Assembly (NCBI GenBank): GCA_964583165.1 | Contig: CAZOVK010000030.1 | Span: 1 to 24,638 of the forward strand | Direction: 5' to 3' | Length of the DNA stretch: 24,638 nucleotides | Source: CAZOVK01 sp964583165 | GTDB taxonomy: Bacteria > Bacillota > Clostridia > Lachnospirales > WRAX01 | Shown here: in pieces, positions 6,083 through 14,996 of the stretch | Numbering within the stretch: position 1 is the first letter of the stretch | Layout: every line of letters begins with the position of its first letter | The notes under the pieces: generated by a model | What the model was told of the DNA's origin: nothing | Database searches by the model: none | What the model saw: the letters and a program-made list of their open reading frames with translations, nothing else | Made by a program: the position numbers and the translations under genes

Positions 6083-7591
6083 TCATTTCATGCTGTTTTT
6101 TTGTACTTGCTTCGTTATGTCCTTCCAGTCCGTAATATCCGGCAGGGCTTCGTTCGGATAAAACCCATGCAGTAAAGCCATAATCTGAGTGGGCGCGCTG
6201 TTTAAAATCGAATCTATTCGGTCATAAAAGGCGAGTAACCACCGCTTGGCTTGTATTCTGTCACATGTTGTATTGAAATGCCTAAGCATATCATCGACAG
6301 GGATAGAGGCGTCCGCTTCGAGTGACGAATCACCCGAAGCTTTAGCGCTTATGATGAAGTAAAGCCATTCGCAGGCAATTCTCACGGCCTGAGTCTTGGC
6401 GCTAAAAACGTCTTCCAACGCCAGTTCTATATCTTCGCGTGTGAAACTTGTGAAAGTCCTGCTACCCCCGTTATGTTCGGTTATAATGAGTTCACAAACG
6501 GGTTTCTCACCTGTTTTGCTTGTTGTCATGTGCCGTGTGGTCAATTGTTCCCAACGGCTAACGTCTGGGATAGATTTGTCTGTCACAAACCGACTTAACA
6601 CCGAAAGCGCTTCATGTTCTGACATAAACGCGCGGAAGGACAGCGGTTTATTATCGTTTTCATATGAACAAACCAAATAATAAGCGCTTTCTGCCTTAAC
6701 ACAGTCTAGAAATGAAAAACTGCCATGCTTATCTGTTAAGGCGTGTGTACAAATCAAGCGCAAATACTCCCCAACGCGTAACACCGATTGGGCCTGTTTC
6801 AGCGTATCGGTATTTACTCTGCTTGTTGCGTTACCATCACCGCTATAAAGCACAATATCTTGCGGGAACCGCTTTCTGTCGTTCTCGATATTTTCTCTAA
6901 TTACACGTTTTTGCCTGAAATCGGTTTCAAAATCGACGCGCTCCCTCTCAGACAGGTTAACAAATCTGTCCAGTTCCTTCTCACCGCCGCAAAACGCCTC
7001 CGGTACTAAAACACGAAGCGTGTCGTATGCCGACATCATGGCGTTTTTATTGGTGAAGATGGTCTTTTGTTGTTGGTTTCTATTGTCCACCAGTGTCAAT
7101 GTATATGTATAACGTGTTCTGCCTTTGCCGTTGACGCTACTCGTTGTTTCATTAAACACGCCGCGCACACGCTCAATCTTCATGACCTCGTCGCCAAAAA
7201 CCCACTCGCTACAGATTGCGAGTTTATCAAACCATTTGCCGTTATAGGCAATATCCATATCTACCATATCAAACAATTCTTCAATGGGCGTATCGTCGTC
7301 AGGGTTATCGAGTTGAGAACGTATGGATTTCGCCAAATCGCTTTTTTCAGGGAAAAACGCGTCCCTAAACCCCAACGCCGCGAACCAAAGCCCAACTAAA
7401 GCCGCAATGGGTGATACGATTATGGCGACCCACGTTGCTACATCACCGCCAAAATCAAATCCGAAAAAGACGATGCCCGAAAAGATGATAAGACTTACAC
7501 CAAAAACCATGATTCCGAAAGCCGCATGTTTTAACTGTGCGTAACAACGGTTGCGGCAATAGTTGTTTATCTCTTTAGGTTTGGGTTCCAT
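6083..7591 (-). CDS. Unrecognised two-TM protein with large cytosolic region
   Basis: A 502-residue protein. Two hydrophobic segments at about residues 22-48 and 53-75 form a hairpin anchor; the short N terminus (PKPKEINNYCRNRCYAQLKH) is positively charged, so both ends should be inside the cell. The remaining roughly 425 residues are hydrophilic. A beta-rich stretch at about 130-190, with several Tyr/Thr repeats and FTNKNAMMSAYDTL, looks like a PH- or YcxB-like fold, which is only an impression. Two later repeats of VLR/FVTD-type segments may be further beta domains. I do not recognise the family. The ATG at 7591 has AGGAGAGG upstream, and a sigma-A-like promoter lies at 7640-7668. It is first gene of a two-gene unit with the Sel1-repeat gene. 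Confidence 0.8.
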   Translation of the reverse strand: MEPKPKEINNYCRNRCYAQLKHAAFGIMVFGVSLIIFSGIVFFGFDFGGDVATWVAIIVSPIAALVGLWFAALGFRDAFFPEKSDLAKSIRSQLDNPDDDTPIEELFDMVDMDIAYNGKWFDKLAICSEWVFGDEVMKIERVRGVFNETTSSVNGKGRTRYTYTLTLVDNRNQQQKTIFTNKNAMMSAYDTLRVLVPEAFCGGEKELDRFVNLSERERVDFETDFRQKRVIRENIENDRKRFPQDIVLYSGDGNATSRVNTDTLKQAQSVLRVGEYLRLICTHALTDKHGSFSFLDCVKAESAYYLVCSYENDNKPLSFRAFMSEHEALSVLSRFVTDKSIPDVSRWEQLTTRHMTTSKTGEKPVCELIITEHNGGSRTFTSFTREDIELALEDVFSAKTQAVRIACEWLYFIISAKASGDSSLEADASIPVDDMLRHFNTTCDRIQAKRWLLAFYDRIDSILNSAPTQIMALLHGFYPNEALPDITDWKDITKQVQKNSMK

Positions 7592-7639
7592 TGACCTCTC
7601 CTACTGCTTTTATTCAATGATTGATAGCTTTCTTATAAC

Positions 7640-7668
7640 ATTATACGACAAGAACTCGTTTACTTCAA
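7640..7668 (-). promoter_or_regulatory. Sigma-A-like promoter of the two-TM/Sel1 operon
   Basis: TTGAAG (7663-7668), a 17-base spacer, TATAAT (7640-7645), read on the minus strand. The -10 is perfect and the -35 matches at four of six positions. Confidence 0.75.
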
Positions 7669-7736
7669 TAGATTGCTTGCGCTATCGACCAAATGATAGC
7701 AGTATTAAGAGCAAAACATCTTAAAAACCATGTAAA

Positions 7737-7770
7737 ACGGCGTGACATCAGATTTTTGATGTCACGCCGT
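7737..7770 (-). terminator. Strong terminator after the flavodoxin-like gene
   Basis: A perfect 14-bp inverted repeat, ACGGCGTGACATCA / TGATGTCACGCCGT, with a 6-base loop. On the minus strand it is followed by TTTTACAT. It lies 12 bases past the stop codon of the flavodoxin-like gene. Confidence 0.85.
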
Positions 7771-7782
7771 CTATAAAATCAC

Positions 7783-8334
7783 CTAAAACCCCATGCCATT
7801 AACAAAATCAACTATCGGGCTAATCGCCGCTCTGTCTACAAAATTAATATTATTATCGTCTAATGCGAGTATGTCTCTATCACGGCTTGTAAGCTCACTG
7901 TCTTTCTTGCCTTTTGCCGACTTCTTCACCATATTCAAAATCAGTTTCTCAAAAAATCCGAGTTTAGAGCGTTCAATATTCCCACGCAACATAAATACTT
8001 GAATTCTGTCACGCATCTCAGCCGTCATTTGGTTACGCAATCCCTCGTTTATCATCGTTTGATTTTCTTCAACCGACGGGTTCGTAAGCCCGACAGTGAA
8101 CAATACAAGACGCTTATCTTTCAGCGCGTCGATGTTATTTTTAATGAATCCGAAGCCATTGACCATGCCCGCGTAAAGACCACCGCCGTAAATTATCGTA
8201 TCGTATTCGGCGAGTGTGGTCGCGCTTACCTCCTTGCGATTCATGGCCTTACATTGGAGCGCTTCAGCTATCCATTTAGCGTATTTCTCTGTGCTCCCGT
8301 GTTTTGAGCTATATACTACAATTGCTTTTCCCAT
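7783..8334 (-). CDS. Flavodoxin-like (HemG-type) protein
   Basis: A 183-residue flavodoxin-domain protein. The FMN phosphate-binding loop is IVVYSSKHGSTEKYAKWIAE at the N terminus. It is followed by the YDTIIYGGGLYAGMV segment that contacts the flavin and a third strand LVLFTVGLTNP. This arrangement fits the flavodoxin family that includes protoporphyrinogen oxidase HemG. Its electron partner is unknown, and no haem genes are nearby. The start is ATG 8334 because GAGAGGA lies just upstream; an in-frame start 48 bases earlier would add an unlikely N-terminal extension. It is a single-gene unit ending in a strong terminator. Confidence 0.88.
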   Translation of the reverse strand: MGKAIVVYSSKHGSTEKYAKWIAEALQCKAMNRKEVSATTLAEYDTIIYGGGLYAGMVNGFGFIKNNIDALKDKRLVLFTVGLTNPSVEENQTMINEGLRNQMTAEMRDRIQVFMLRGNIERSKLGFFEKLILNMVKKSAKGKKDSELTSRDRDILALDDNNINFVDRAAISPIVDFVNGMGF

Positions 8335-8511
8335 TTTTAATCCTCTCAATATTTTTTGCTTAGCGTTTGTCACTGACAGCATATACGACTAATAATCTCA
8401 ATTGTTTTAGGGCGGTCAACGGACATTAGAAGTTATCAGACAATTTCGCATTCTATATAACAAGGTCGGACATATAAATAATTGTAACAATACACTTTTA
8501 TGGAGGTATGT

Positions 8512-9990
8512 ATGGAGAACTTTGACATCTACAAAGACATAGCCGAGAGGACGAGTGGGGAGATATACATAGGGGTCGTAGGGCCCGTGCGGTCGGGTAA
8601 ATCCACGTTTATTAAGCGGTTCATGGACTTGTTGGTTTTGCCGAATATGGAGAACAACTACGCGAAGGAGCGTACGAAGGACGAACTGCCACAGAGCGCG
8701 GCGGGTAAGAATATTATGACGACAGAACCTAAGTTTGTGCCGGCTGAAGCGGTTGAGATTAGTTTGGGCGAGAACACAAAGTGCCGCGTGAGAATGATTG
8801 ACTGTGTGGGATATTTGATACCGAGTGCGTCGGGGCATATGGACGGTGAGGCCCCACGCATGGTCAGTACGCCGTGGTATGACGAGAAGATACCGTTTTC
8901 ACAGGCGGCGGAGTTGGGAACAAAAAAGGTTATCAATGACCATTCGACAATTGGGATTGTTATTACTACCGACGGAAGTATCACGGGTATAGAACGGCAG
9001 GATTATGAGGATGCCGAGGCACGGGTAGTTGCGGAGTTAAAAGCGATTAACAAGCCGTTTGTGATACTCTTGAACTCCACAAAGCCGTATGCGCCCGAAA
9101 CGGAGGAGTTGCGGCAGGCACTTACCGAGCGGTATGAATTGCCCGTTTTGGCTGTGAATTGCGCCCAGCTAAAGGCAGACGATATCAACGCGATTATGGA
9201 AAAGATTCTGTTTGAGTTCCCGATACGTGAAATCTGCATGAATCTGCCGAAATGGATTGAAACACTGGAGAAGGCCCACTGGCTCAAAAAGAGCATTATC
9301 CAGACGGTTAAGGAAATGATGAAACAGGTGCAGAAACTGCGCCAAGTCAAGAGCTGTATCACAGCGCTCGAACAGAATGAGTACATAAAAAAGGCATACG
9401 CCGATAACGTAAAACTAGGCGAGGGTTGCGCGTGCCTTGAAATGCACGTGGCCGATAATCTGTTCTACCGCGTGTTGTCTGAAACGACGGGCATGGATAT
9501 TCAGGGCGAGTATCAACTTATTTCTACAATTAAGGTGTTGGCCGAAGCTAAGCGCGAGTATGACAAGGTCAAGTATGCTCTGGAGCAGGTCAAGATTAAG
9601 GGCTATGGTGTTGTTACACCCGTTATGGATGAGATGAAGTTAGAATCGCCTGTGCTCGTGAAACATGGCTCGCGTTATGGGGTTAAGATAAAGGCAACGG
9701 CTCCGTCAATACACCTAATACGCGCCGATATAGAAACCGAAATCAGCCCGATTGTGGGCACAGAGAAGCAGAGCCAAGACCTCATTGACTACTTCCAGCA
9801 CGAATTGGCCGAGTCGCCGGCGGGTGTTTGGGAGATGAATGTCTTTGGCAAGTCCATGCACGAGATGGTGAAAGAGGGCTTGCAGAGCAAACTCTATCGC
9901 TTGCCCGAGGAAGCGCAACTGAGGTTGCAGGAAACTTTACAGAAGGTAATCAACGAGGGTTCGGGCACATTGATTTGCATAATTCTATAG
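8512..9990 (+). CDS. spoIVA: Stage IV sporulation protein A (spore coat morphogenetic ATPase)
   Basis: A 492-residue protein, from memory the same length as B. subtilis SpoIVA. The N terminus is MENFDIYKDIAERTSGEIYI; the Walker A motif GPVRSGKST has its lysine at residue 30, as in the characterised protein. The C terminus (LQETLQKVINEGSGTLICII) is the conserved end that targets the outer forespore membrane through SpoVM. SpoIVA hydrolyses ATP to polymerise into the basement layer of the spore coat. ATG 8512 is chosen over the in-frame ATG at 8500 because the GGAGG site (8502-8506) lies between them. A CATATAAA at 8471-8478 resembles a sigma-E -10, but no convincing -35 is seen. The gene is monocistronic. 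Confidence 0.98.
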   Translation: MENFDIYKDIAERTSGEIYIGVVGPVRSGKSTFIKRFMDLLVLPNMENNYAKERTKDELPQSAAGKNIMTTEPKFVPAEAVEISLGENTKCRVRMIDCVGYLIPSASGHMDGEAPRMVSTPWYDEKIPFSQAAELGTKKVINDHSTIGIVITTDGSITGIERQDYEDAEARVVAELKAINKPFVILLNSTKPYAPETEELRQALTERYELPVLAVNCAQLKADDINAIMEKILFEFPIREICMNLPKWIETLEKAHWLKKSIIQTVKEMMKQVQKLRQVKSCITALEQNEYIKKAYADNVKLGEGCACLEMHVADNLFYRVLSETTGMDIQGEYQLISTIKVLAEAKREYDKVKYALEQVKIKGYGVVTPVMDEMKLESPVLVKHGSRYGVKIKATAPSIHLIRADIETEISPIVGTEKQSQDLIDYFQHELAESPAGVWEMNVFGKSMHEMVKEGLQSKLYRLPEEAQLRLQETLQKVINEGSGTLICIIL

Positions 9991-9998
9991 ATTTACTT

Positions 9999-10024
9999 AG
10001 GGCGGCGTGAGCCGCCCTGTTTAT
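9999..10024 (+). terminator. Terminator after spoIVA
   Basis: AGGGCGGC (9999-10006), loop GTGA, GCCGCCCT (10011-10018), then GTTTATTTT. It sits between the convergent spoIVA and tocopherol-cyclase-like genes. The minus-strand side lacks a T-tract, so it is better suited to spoIVA. Confidence 0.85.
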
Positions 10025-10025
10025 T

Positions 10026-10814
10026 TTAGAGGTTGCATTCAAAACCGGCGTTTTGGCTGGTTAAACAAAAAATTCGTTTAGCGCCTTCTGAGAATTCTAT
10101 TTTAACAGCCGCATTGTTGCTTTCGTGGATAATGTAAGTCATCATACCTTCTTTGGGGGCTTTGAGCGGAACGCCTTTATCGGAGCGGATAGCGATTTTA
10201 AGCCTGTAGTTGCCTTGGGTTAATACGATAGCGTTACTATCAGCCCTGTGAATCTTCACATTATGGTAAGTCGCAAGGCGATATTCTCTGCCTTTATAAA
10301 CAATGGCGCATATACAGCCTCTGAAATGAATGCCCATCAGCGGTATGTCAGCGATAGAAACGAGTATAGAACACTTTTCGGTAAAATCGTTGCAGTGTAG
10401 CCATAAATATTCCTTCGGGAATGACAGCCCGCTGTCACCCTCAATATAACCGATACCACCGTCAAAATCCATATGCGTGCCGTCAATACAGACACTGCCT
10501 GTTATTTTGTGAAACATACTGACAACAGTGTGGCGGCACTGCATGGGCAGAAAGCGAAACGGCCCCATTATGTCAGATTTAAGCGGCGTGTGTTTATGAT
10601 AGGTGAGTTTGGCTTTAATACCGGGCAAGTCTAGGGTTATCCCGTTCGAGCCAAAACGGCAGTTTTTGGCGGTGTTGAACTGATATACCCTATCATCCAT
10701 TATGACCTGAACAAACTCGCCCTCATTGGCCTTTCCGTGGATGACGCAAAAGCTGTGCCCGCCCTTTTGGTGCTTGTAATACATGCCCGAGAAGCCGCTA
10801 GACATGCGCATCAC
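10026..10814 (-). CDS. Tocopherol-cyclase-like family protein
   Basis: A protein of 262 residues (259 if started at ATG 10805). The motifs GMYYKHQKGG, DIMGPFRFLPMQCRHTVVSM, GGIGYIEGDSG, FPKEYLWLHCNDF and GIHFRGCICAIVYKGREYRL are those I recall for the bacterial branch of the tocopherol cyclase-like family (PF14249 type). Plant members close the chromanol ring of vitamin E; Firmicute members have no established substrate, and no tocopherol pathway is visible here. The fold should be a beta-barrel with a hydrophobic cavity, so lipid or quinone binding is plausible but inferred. The start codon is inside the 3' end of the FAD-Rieske gene (17-base overlap from GTG 10814, 8 bases from ATG 10805), so the two are translationally coupled. 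Confidence 0.8.
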   Translation of the reverse strand: MMRMSSGFSGMYYKHQKGGHSFCVIHGKANEGEFVQVIMDDRVYQFNTAKNCRFGSNGITLDLPGIKAKLTYHKHTPLKSDIMGPFRFLPMQCRHTVVSMFHKITGSVCIDGTHMDFDGGIGYIEGDSGLSFPKEYLWLHCNDFTEKCSILVSIADIPLMGIHFRGCICAIVYKGREYRLATYHNVKIHRADSNAIVLTQGNYRLKIAIRSDKGVPLKAPKEGMMTYIIHESNNAAVKIEFSEGAKRIFCLTSQNAGFECNL

Positions 10815-12099
10815 GCTTTGAGGGGTTATCTATGAGCTTACCGTTTTTGTCAAAGCGTGAGCCGTGACAGGGGCAATCCCACGAGTGTTCTCGCTTGTTG
10901 TAGATTAGGGCACAACCGAGGTGGGGGCAACGTTTTGTTGTCGGTTGGATGAAGTTGACGAGGGTTTCGCCCGCGTTAACAAACAGTTGGGTATGCAGAA
11001 TTTGACGCGTAGAGCTGAATGTTTCGGCGTAAGGGTTGGGCTTGCCCATTATCGCGTCAGAGATTATATGCGCCGCTATCATTGAAGAGGTCATGCCCCA
11101 TTCGTTAAATCCCGTGGCAACATAGACATTCGGCATACTCTTGCCGTACTGACCGATATAGGGTATTGAGTCAAGGCTCATACAGTCCTGTGTGGCAAAT
11201 GTGTATTTCTCTTGTGTGTGGGGGTAGTATTGTTTTATGAACTGCCTGACTGCCCTAAATCCACCGCCCGATTTACCCGTGCGGTGGTCACCGCCACCCA
11301 CTAGTAAGAGATTGCCGTAATCTCTGAAATACATGCCGTTTTCTGCATCGTCGGTGTATGTGCCGTCCAGTGTCGGGGCGTTTTCGAGTGCGATGACGAA
11401 CGAGCGTTGTTGATACAGTTTCATGAAGTAAAAACCCGCGCGGTTAATAAACGGGAAGTGTGTCGCCACAACAATGTGTTTGGCGCGGATAGCGGCGTTG
11501 TCTGTGAAAGCCGTTGTACCCTTGATTTCATTGACAAATGTGTTCTCGTATACATTCAAATCTTTGGCTAAGGCATAAAGAAATTTGAGTGGGTGAAATT
11601 GCGCCATGCCGTCGAATCTCACAGCGCCCGCAACAGAAAACGGTAGGGCGGTGCGTTGAGTGAACACCGCCCCAAAGCCGAGAGAATTCACGGTATGGGC
11701 CTCTGCCTGCATCTTTGCCCTGTCGGTTCTCGAATACATGTAGGACGGTTTGTCTTCAAAATCACAAGCGATACCTTGAGCCATTTCGCGGTATTGATTC
11801 ACCGCCCAGAGGTTGGCTTGGAGATACCTCTTGGCGTTTTTGGCGCCCGATTGTTTTATGAAATATTGGTAGAGTGTGTCATGTTGAGCCGTTATGACGG
11901 CCGTTGTGTTCTTTGTCACGCCGCCGCCCAACCGCTTTGCCTCAACCAAAACGGTATTAAAGCCCAGACGATTTAGAAAATGAGCACACAAAACGCCCGC
12001 CATGCCGCCGCCTATCACGAGGACGTCACAGCTTATGTTGTCTTGAAGTGAACCGAAACGTGGCGATTCTATTGTATCTGTCCATACTGATTCTGTCAT
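10798..12099 (-). CDS. FAD-dependent oxidoreductase with C-terminal Rieske [2Fe-2S] domain
   Basis: A 433-residue fusion. Residues about 23-370 are a DAO/glycine-oxidase-type FAD domain with the dinucleotide-binding motif VLVIGGGMAGVLCAHFLNRL (GGGMAG at 30-35) and a TGFNEWGMTSSMIAA motif near the flavin. Residues about 371-433 are a Rieske domain: ligands Cys391, His393, Cys409 and His412, with the disulfide-type Cys396 and Cys411 also present. B. subtilis YhfW has, from memory, the same architecture. The physiological substrate is unknown; electrons probably pass between flavin and iron-sulfur centre. The ATG at 12099 has an AGGGATG site. It is first of two coupled genes, followed by the tocopherol-cyclase-like gene. 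Confidence 0.92.
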   Translation of the reverse strand: MTESVWTDTIESPRFGSLQDNISCDVLVIGGGMAGVLCAHFLNRLGFNTVLVEAKRLGGGVTKNTTAVITAQHDTLYQYFIKQSGAKNAKRYLQANLWAVNQYREMAQGIACDFEDKPSYMYSRTDRAKMQAEAHTVNSLGFGAVFTQRTALPFSVAGAVRFDGMAQFHPLKFLYALAKDLNVYENTFVNEIKGTTAFTDNAAIRAKHIVVATHFPFINRAGFYFMKLYQQRSFVIALENAPTLDGTYTDDAENGMYFRDYGNLLLVGGGDHRTGKSGGGFRAVRQFIKQYYPHTQEKYTFATQDCMSLDSIPYIGQYGKSMPNVYVATGFNEWGMTSSMIAAHIISDAIMGKPNPYAETFSSTRQILHTQLFVNAGETLVNFIQPTTKRCPHLGCALIYNKREHSWDCPCHGSRFDKNGKLIDNPSKRDAHV

Positions 12100-12158
12100 A
12101 GTGCATCCCTTCAGTTAATGCCGTTGTTGATAGTATTAACTGATTGATGGACGATTAT

Positions 12159-13007
12159 TTATCGGTGAGGCCACGCATACGTACCTTGTAACATATCAGT
12201 CAAGTATGTACTTATTTGTTTGAAGTCCTCTTTGGGTAGTATCCTAAAATAGAGGCTTCTCAAAAAGCTTTTTTGATTAACTTTTCGATATACATTAAAC
12301 GGTGTCACGATGGGAAATTCTTCCCTTTCTGTTGCTCTGAAACTATTAAGCCAATCGCAGATGTCTTTGTCCGTTAAAACTCTACGGTAATATACGCCCA
12401 CAAAAGCAGTTACCATACGCTCATCTTCTTGATGAGCGTATACACTTTCACTATTCGACATTGTTTCTTTGATAACGTCCAATATTTGAAGTAAATCCTT
12501 GTGTCGAATACTACCCATTTTAGCTATCTCACATAACGCGTCGGCGGCATGGGCTATGCTATGTGCCCATCCTTTATTGTCAACAAAACCACGGAAGTCT
12601 TTTTCCTGTTTGACATACCGCAAAACGGTTTCTTTAATGTTCAATTCCTCGGTTTCAGTCAAAAAGGCGTCTTTTAGATTCATCATCAAGGCAAGCGGGA
12701 TAATCAACATTGAGAAAGTACGGGTAAACACAGAATCTGTGTTCTTTTCGCCTATGCCGAAAAATAAGTGTTGCTCGTCCAAACAAACACTTAAAATATT
12801 TTTCATACGGTCAGGCGAAATAACCCCATTTTCGCTCCATTCACAGAAGGTTGAATATATAAGGTCATCTCTTAATTTTGGGTCGGTATGACCGATAAAC
12901 CTAAGCATGTCTGTCACTAAACCGTTTATATCACAATCATCGGAAACACGATACACATCGTTTTTTATTTGTACCAGCAATTGTTTTAGTTCATCGAAGT
13001 TTCTCAT
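12159..13007 (-). CDS. DUF2785 family protein
   Basis: A 282-residue, all-helical soluble protein. The motifs DPKLRDDLIYSTFCEW, then DNKGWAHSIAHAADALCEIA and HQEDERMVTAFV match what I recall of DUF2785 (PF10978), a family with no assigned biochemical role. The HSIAHAAD and EDER stretches could form a metal or substrate site, which is inference. The ATG at 13007 follows a GGGGTA site. It lies between the MATE gene and the FAD-Rieske gene in the same orientation, but spacers of 59 and 159 bp leave cotranscription open. I see no clear promoter in the upstream 159 bp. Confidence 0.75.
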   Translation of the reverse strand: MRNFDELKQLLVQIKNDVYRVSDDCDINGLVTDMLRFIGHTDPKLRDDLIYSTFCEWSENGVISPDRMKNILSVCLDEQHLFFGIGEKNTDSVFTRTFSMLIIPLALMMNLKDAFLTETEELNIKETVLRYVKQEKDFRGFVDNKGWAHSIAHAADALCEIAKMGSIRHKDLLQILDVIKETMSNSESVYAHQEDERMVTAFVGVYYRRVLTDKDICDWLNSFRATEREEFPIVTPFNVYRKVNQKSFLRSLYFRILPKEDFKQISTYLTDMLQGTYAWPHR

Positions 13008-13166
13008 AATACCCCGTATGACGTTAAACAGCTAAATCATACTTGTCCTTTCATTTGATTTAGATTAGTAACTTGATAGATGTATTATTACCCCGAGCTA
13101 ATTTGAACCGTCAGTGTCAATACAGCAAAACCCACTGTTGTTCTCAAGCGATTGTATCGCCGCTTT

Positions 13167-14528
13167 CTATTGGTTCTTAATAACCTTCTTATAGGTGAAC
13201 GCGAACAGGATAGATACAATGATTACGCTTGTAATATCAGAAATCGGTTCGGCCCAATAAATACCCATAACTCCAAACCTCATGGGCAACAGCAACACAA
13301 GTGGTATAAGCAATACGAGTTTTCTCATAATGGCCGCTACAAGCGAATTTTTCGCTTGACCCAGCCCCAAGAAAACAGACTGAATACCCACTTGAAGCCC
13401 GAACAGCCAAACACCCGCAAAGAAAATGGGCAAGACCTGTTTGACAAGCTCAATCATGGGTTCTTCCTTAGTGAAAATCAGCGCAAAAAGCCCCGGGAAT
13501 AAAACACAAATCAGGCAGATAACCGTGCTGGTGAGAAAGGTTACTGTTAAAATATAACGTATTGCCTTCTTCACGCGCTCAAAGTTTCTTGCTCCGAAGT
13601 TGTAGCTTATTATAGGCTGAACGCCCATTGTGAAGCCTTGTAAGAGCGCCATAGTAATCTGCATAACGCTTTGAAGGATAGTAAACGAACCGACGTATAA
13701 ATCACCGCCGTAGTGTTGTAGGCTGGCGTTGAGCGCGATACCTACAAGGCTTTCTGTTGACACCATGATAAACGGTGAAACACCGAGTGCGGCCAGATGT
13801 AGAATGATGGAGATGTTCGGGCGTAGGTTTTTAAGCCTAAGGCGCATGACCGAATTTGGTGATATGAGAAAACGCAAAATCCAGACAGCGGAGAGCGCCT
13901 GCGAGATGATTGTCGCGAGAGCCGCACCCTTAACACCCATGCCGAGCGCGAAAATGAAAATAGGGTCAAGAACTATGTTTGTCACAGCGCCTATGAGTAT
14001 GCTCAACATGGCTATCTTCGCGCGACCTTGAGCGACTATGAATGTGTTCAGCCCCATTGAAAGCTGAACGAAGATTGTACCTAATAGGTAGATACTCAAA
14101 TAGCTTTCGGCATAACCGATAGTGTTGTCACTCGCTCCGAACGCAAACAGAAACGGGCGTTTGCAAATCATGAACAATACCGTTAGAACAGCCGAGAAGC
14201 AGAGCAACAAAAACACACCGCTCCCGAGTATCTTCTCCGCTCTGTCTGTGTCTTTGCGCCCTAATTCAATAGCCGCGAGTGGCGCGCCACCCGACGCCAC
14301 GAACGCCGAGAAGCTAGAAATGATAATAATTATCGGGAAGCACAAACCCAATCCTGTCAGCGCAAGACCACCTGTGCCCTCGATACGCCCGATGTACATT
14401 CTGTCAACCAGATTATAGAGTATGTTTATGAGTTGCGCGACGATTGTAGGTAAGGCCAGTGACAACATAAGCTTCGGAATCTTTTCCGTTCCGAGCCGTT
14501 CATTAGAGTTAGCCGCCGTTTCAGCCAC
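13167..14528 (-). CDS. MATE family multidrug/sodium antiporter
   Basis: A 453-residue polytopic membrane protein with about 12 hydrophobic segments in two related MatE halves. Family landmarks are LSLALPTIVAQLINILYNLVD near the N terminus, the YIGRIEG loop, and in the second half FTMGVQPIISYNFGARNFER. MATE pumps export cationic drugs or metabolites using Na+ or H+ gradients. The start is GTG 14528, sharing one base with the stop codon of the upstream GNAT gene (TAGTG), and GGAGGTGG lies about 10 bases upstream. It is the last gene of a GNAT-GNAT-MATE unit. The substrate cannot be predicted. Confidence 0.93.
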   Translation of the reverse strand: MAETAANSNERLGTEKIPKLMLSLALPTIVAQLINILYNLVDRMYIGRIEGTGGLALTGLGLCFPIIIIISSFSAFVASGGAPLAAIELGRKDTDRAEKILGSGVFLLLCFSAVLTVLFMICKRPFLFAFGASDNTIGYAESYLSIYLLGTIFVQLSMGLNTFIVAQGRAKIAMLSILIGAVTNIVLDPIFIFALGMGVKGAALATIISQALSAVWILRFLISPNSVMRLRLKNLRPNISIILHLAALGVSPFIMVSTESLVGIALNASLQHYGGDLYVGSFTILQSVMQITMALLQGFTMGVQPIISYNFGARNFERVKKAIRYILTVTFLTSTVICLICVLFPGLFALIFTKEEPMIELVKQVLPIFFAGVWLFGLQVGIQSVFLGLGQAKNSLVAAIMRKLVLLIPLVLLLPMRFGVMGIYWAEPISDITSVIIVSILFAFTYKKVIKNQ

Positions 14529-14986
14529 TAACCAACCACCTCCGACACGTATATGCGCGAAATATCACCCCACGGGTGATAACCCATCCCCAAAAATTCG
14601 AAACCATAATGCTCATAATATCCGATATGGTCGGTACACAAGTAGACCTTTTTGAAGCCAGCCGCCCGAGCGTCCTGTTTTGCGCGTTCTAACAATAGCG
14701 AGCCATAGGCGTTACCACGTTCGGTTTCTTCTATGTATACCGCGCAAATCCACGGGTATAAGTCCATACGGCTAACGAAATCGTTCGTGACAAGCCCCGC
14801 GCAACCGATAATCGTATCGTTTTTATAGAGCAAATACCATTGCGGCAAAGGGTTTTCAGCTGTCGCGGTGTGATTTATACAATCTTCGTATACCATCATA
14901 CCGTTTTCGTTCGCATACTTGCTCTGAACATACTTAATCATTACACTTGCATATTCAGGGTTCTCGCGCACAGATCTTATTTTCAT
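14528..14986 (-). CDS. GNAT family N-acetyltransferase
   Basis: A 152-residue GNAT protein. The acetyl-CoA-binding region is ICAVYIEETERGNAYGSLLL (the R-G-x-A-Y-G variant of the pyrophosphate loop), followed by AKQDARAAGFKKVYLCTD and the closing HIGYYEHYGFEF strand. It transfers an acetyl group from acetyl-CoA to an unknown amine. I choose ATG 14986 because AGGGGCG lies five to six bases upstream; a GTG at 15004 would overlap the upstream gene. It is 10 bases after the second GNAT gene and shares one base with the MATE start, so the three are one operon. Confidence 0.88.
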   Translation of the reverse strand: MKIRSVRENPEYASVMIKYVQSKYANENGMMVYEDCINHTATAENPLPQWYLLYKNDTIIGCAGLVTNDFVSRMDLYPWICAVYIEETERGNAYGSLLLERAKQDARAAGFKKVYLCTDHIGYYEHYGFEFLGMGYHPWGDISRIYVSEVVG

Positions 14987-14996
14987 CAAATCGCCC

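Noticed and set aside
7737..7770. 14-bp perfect palindrome as a regulator site
   Set aside because: Its position just past a stop codon and the following T-tract on the minus strand fit a terminator better.
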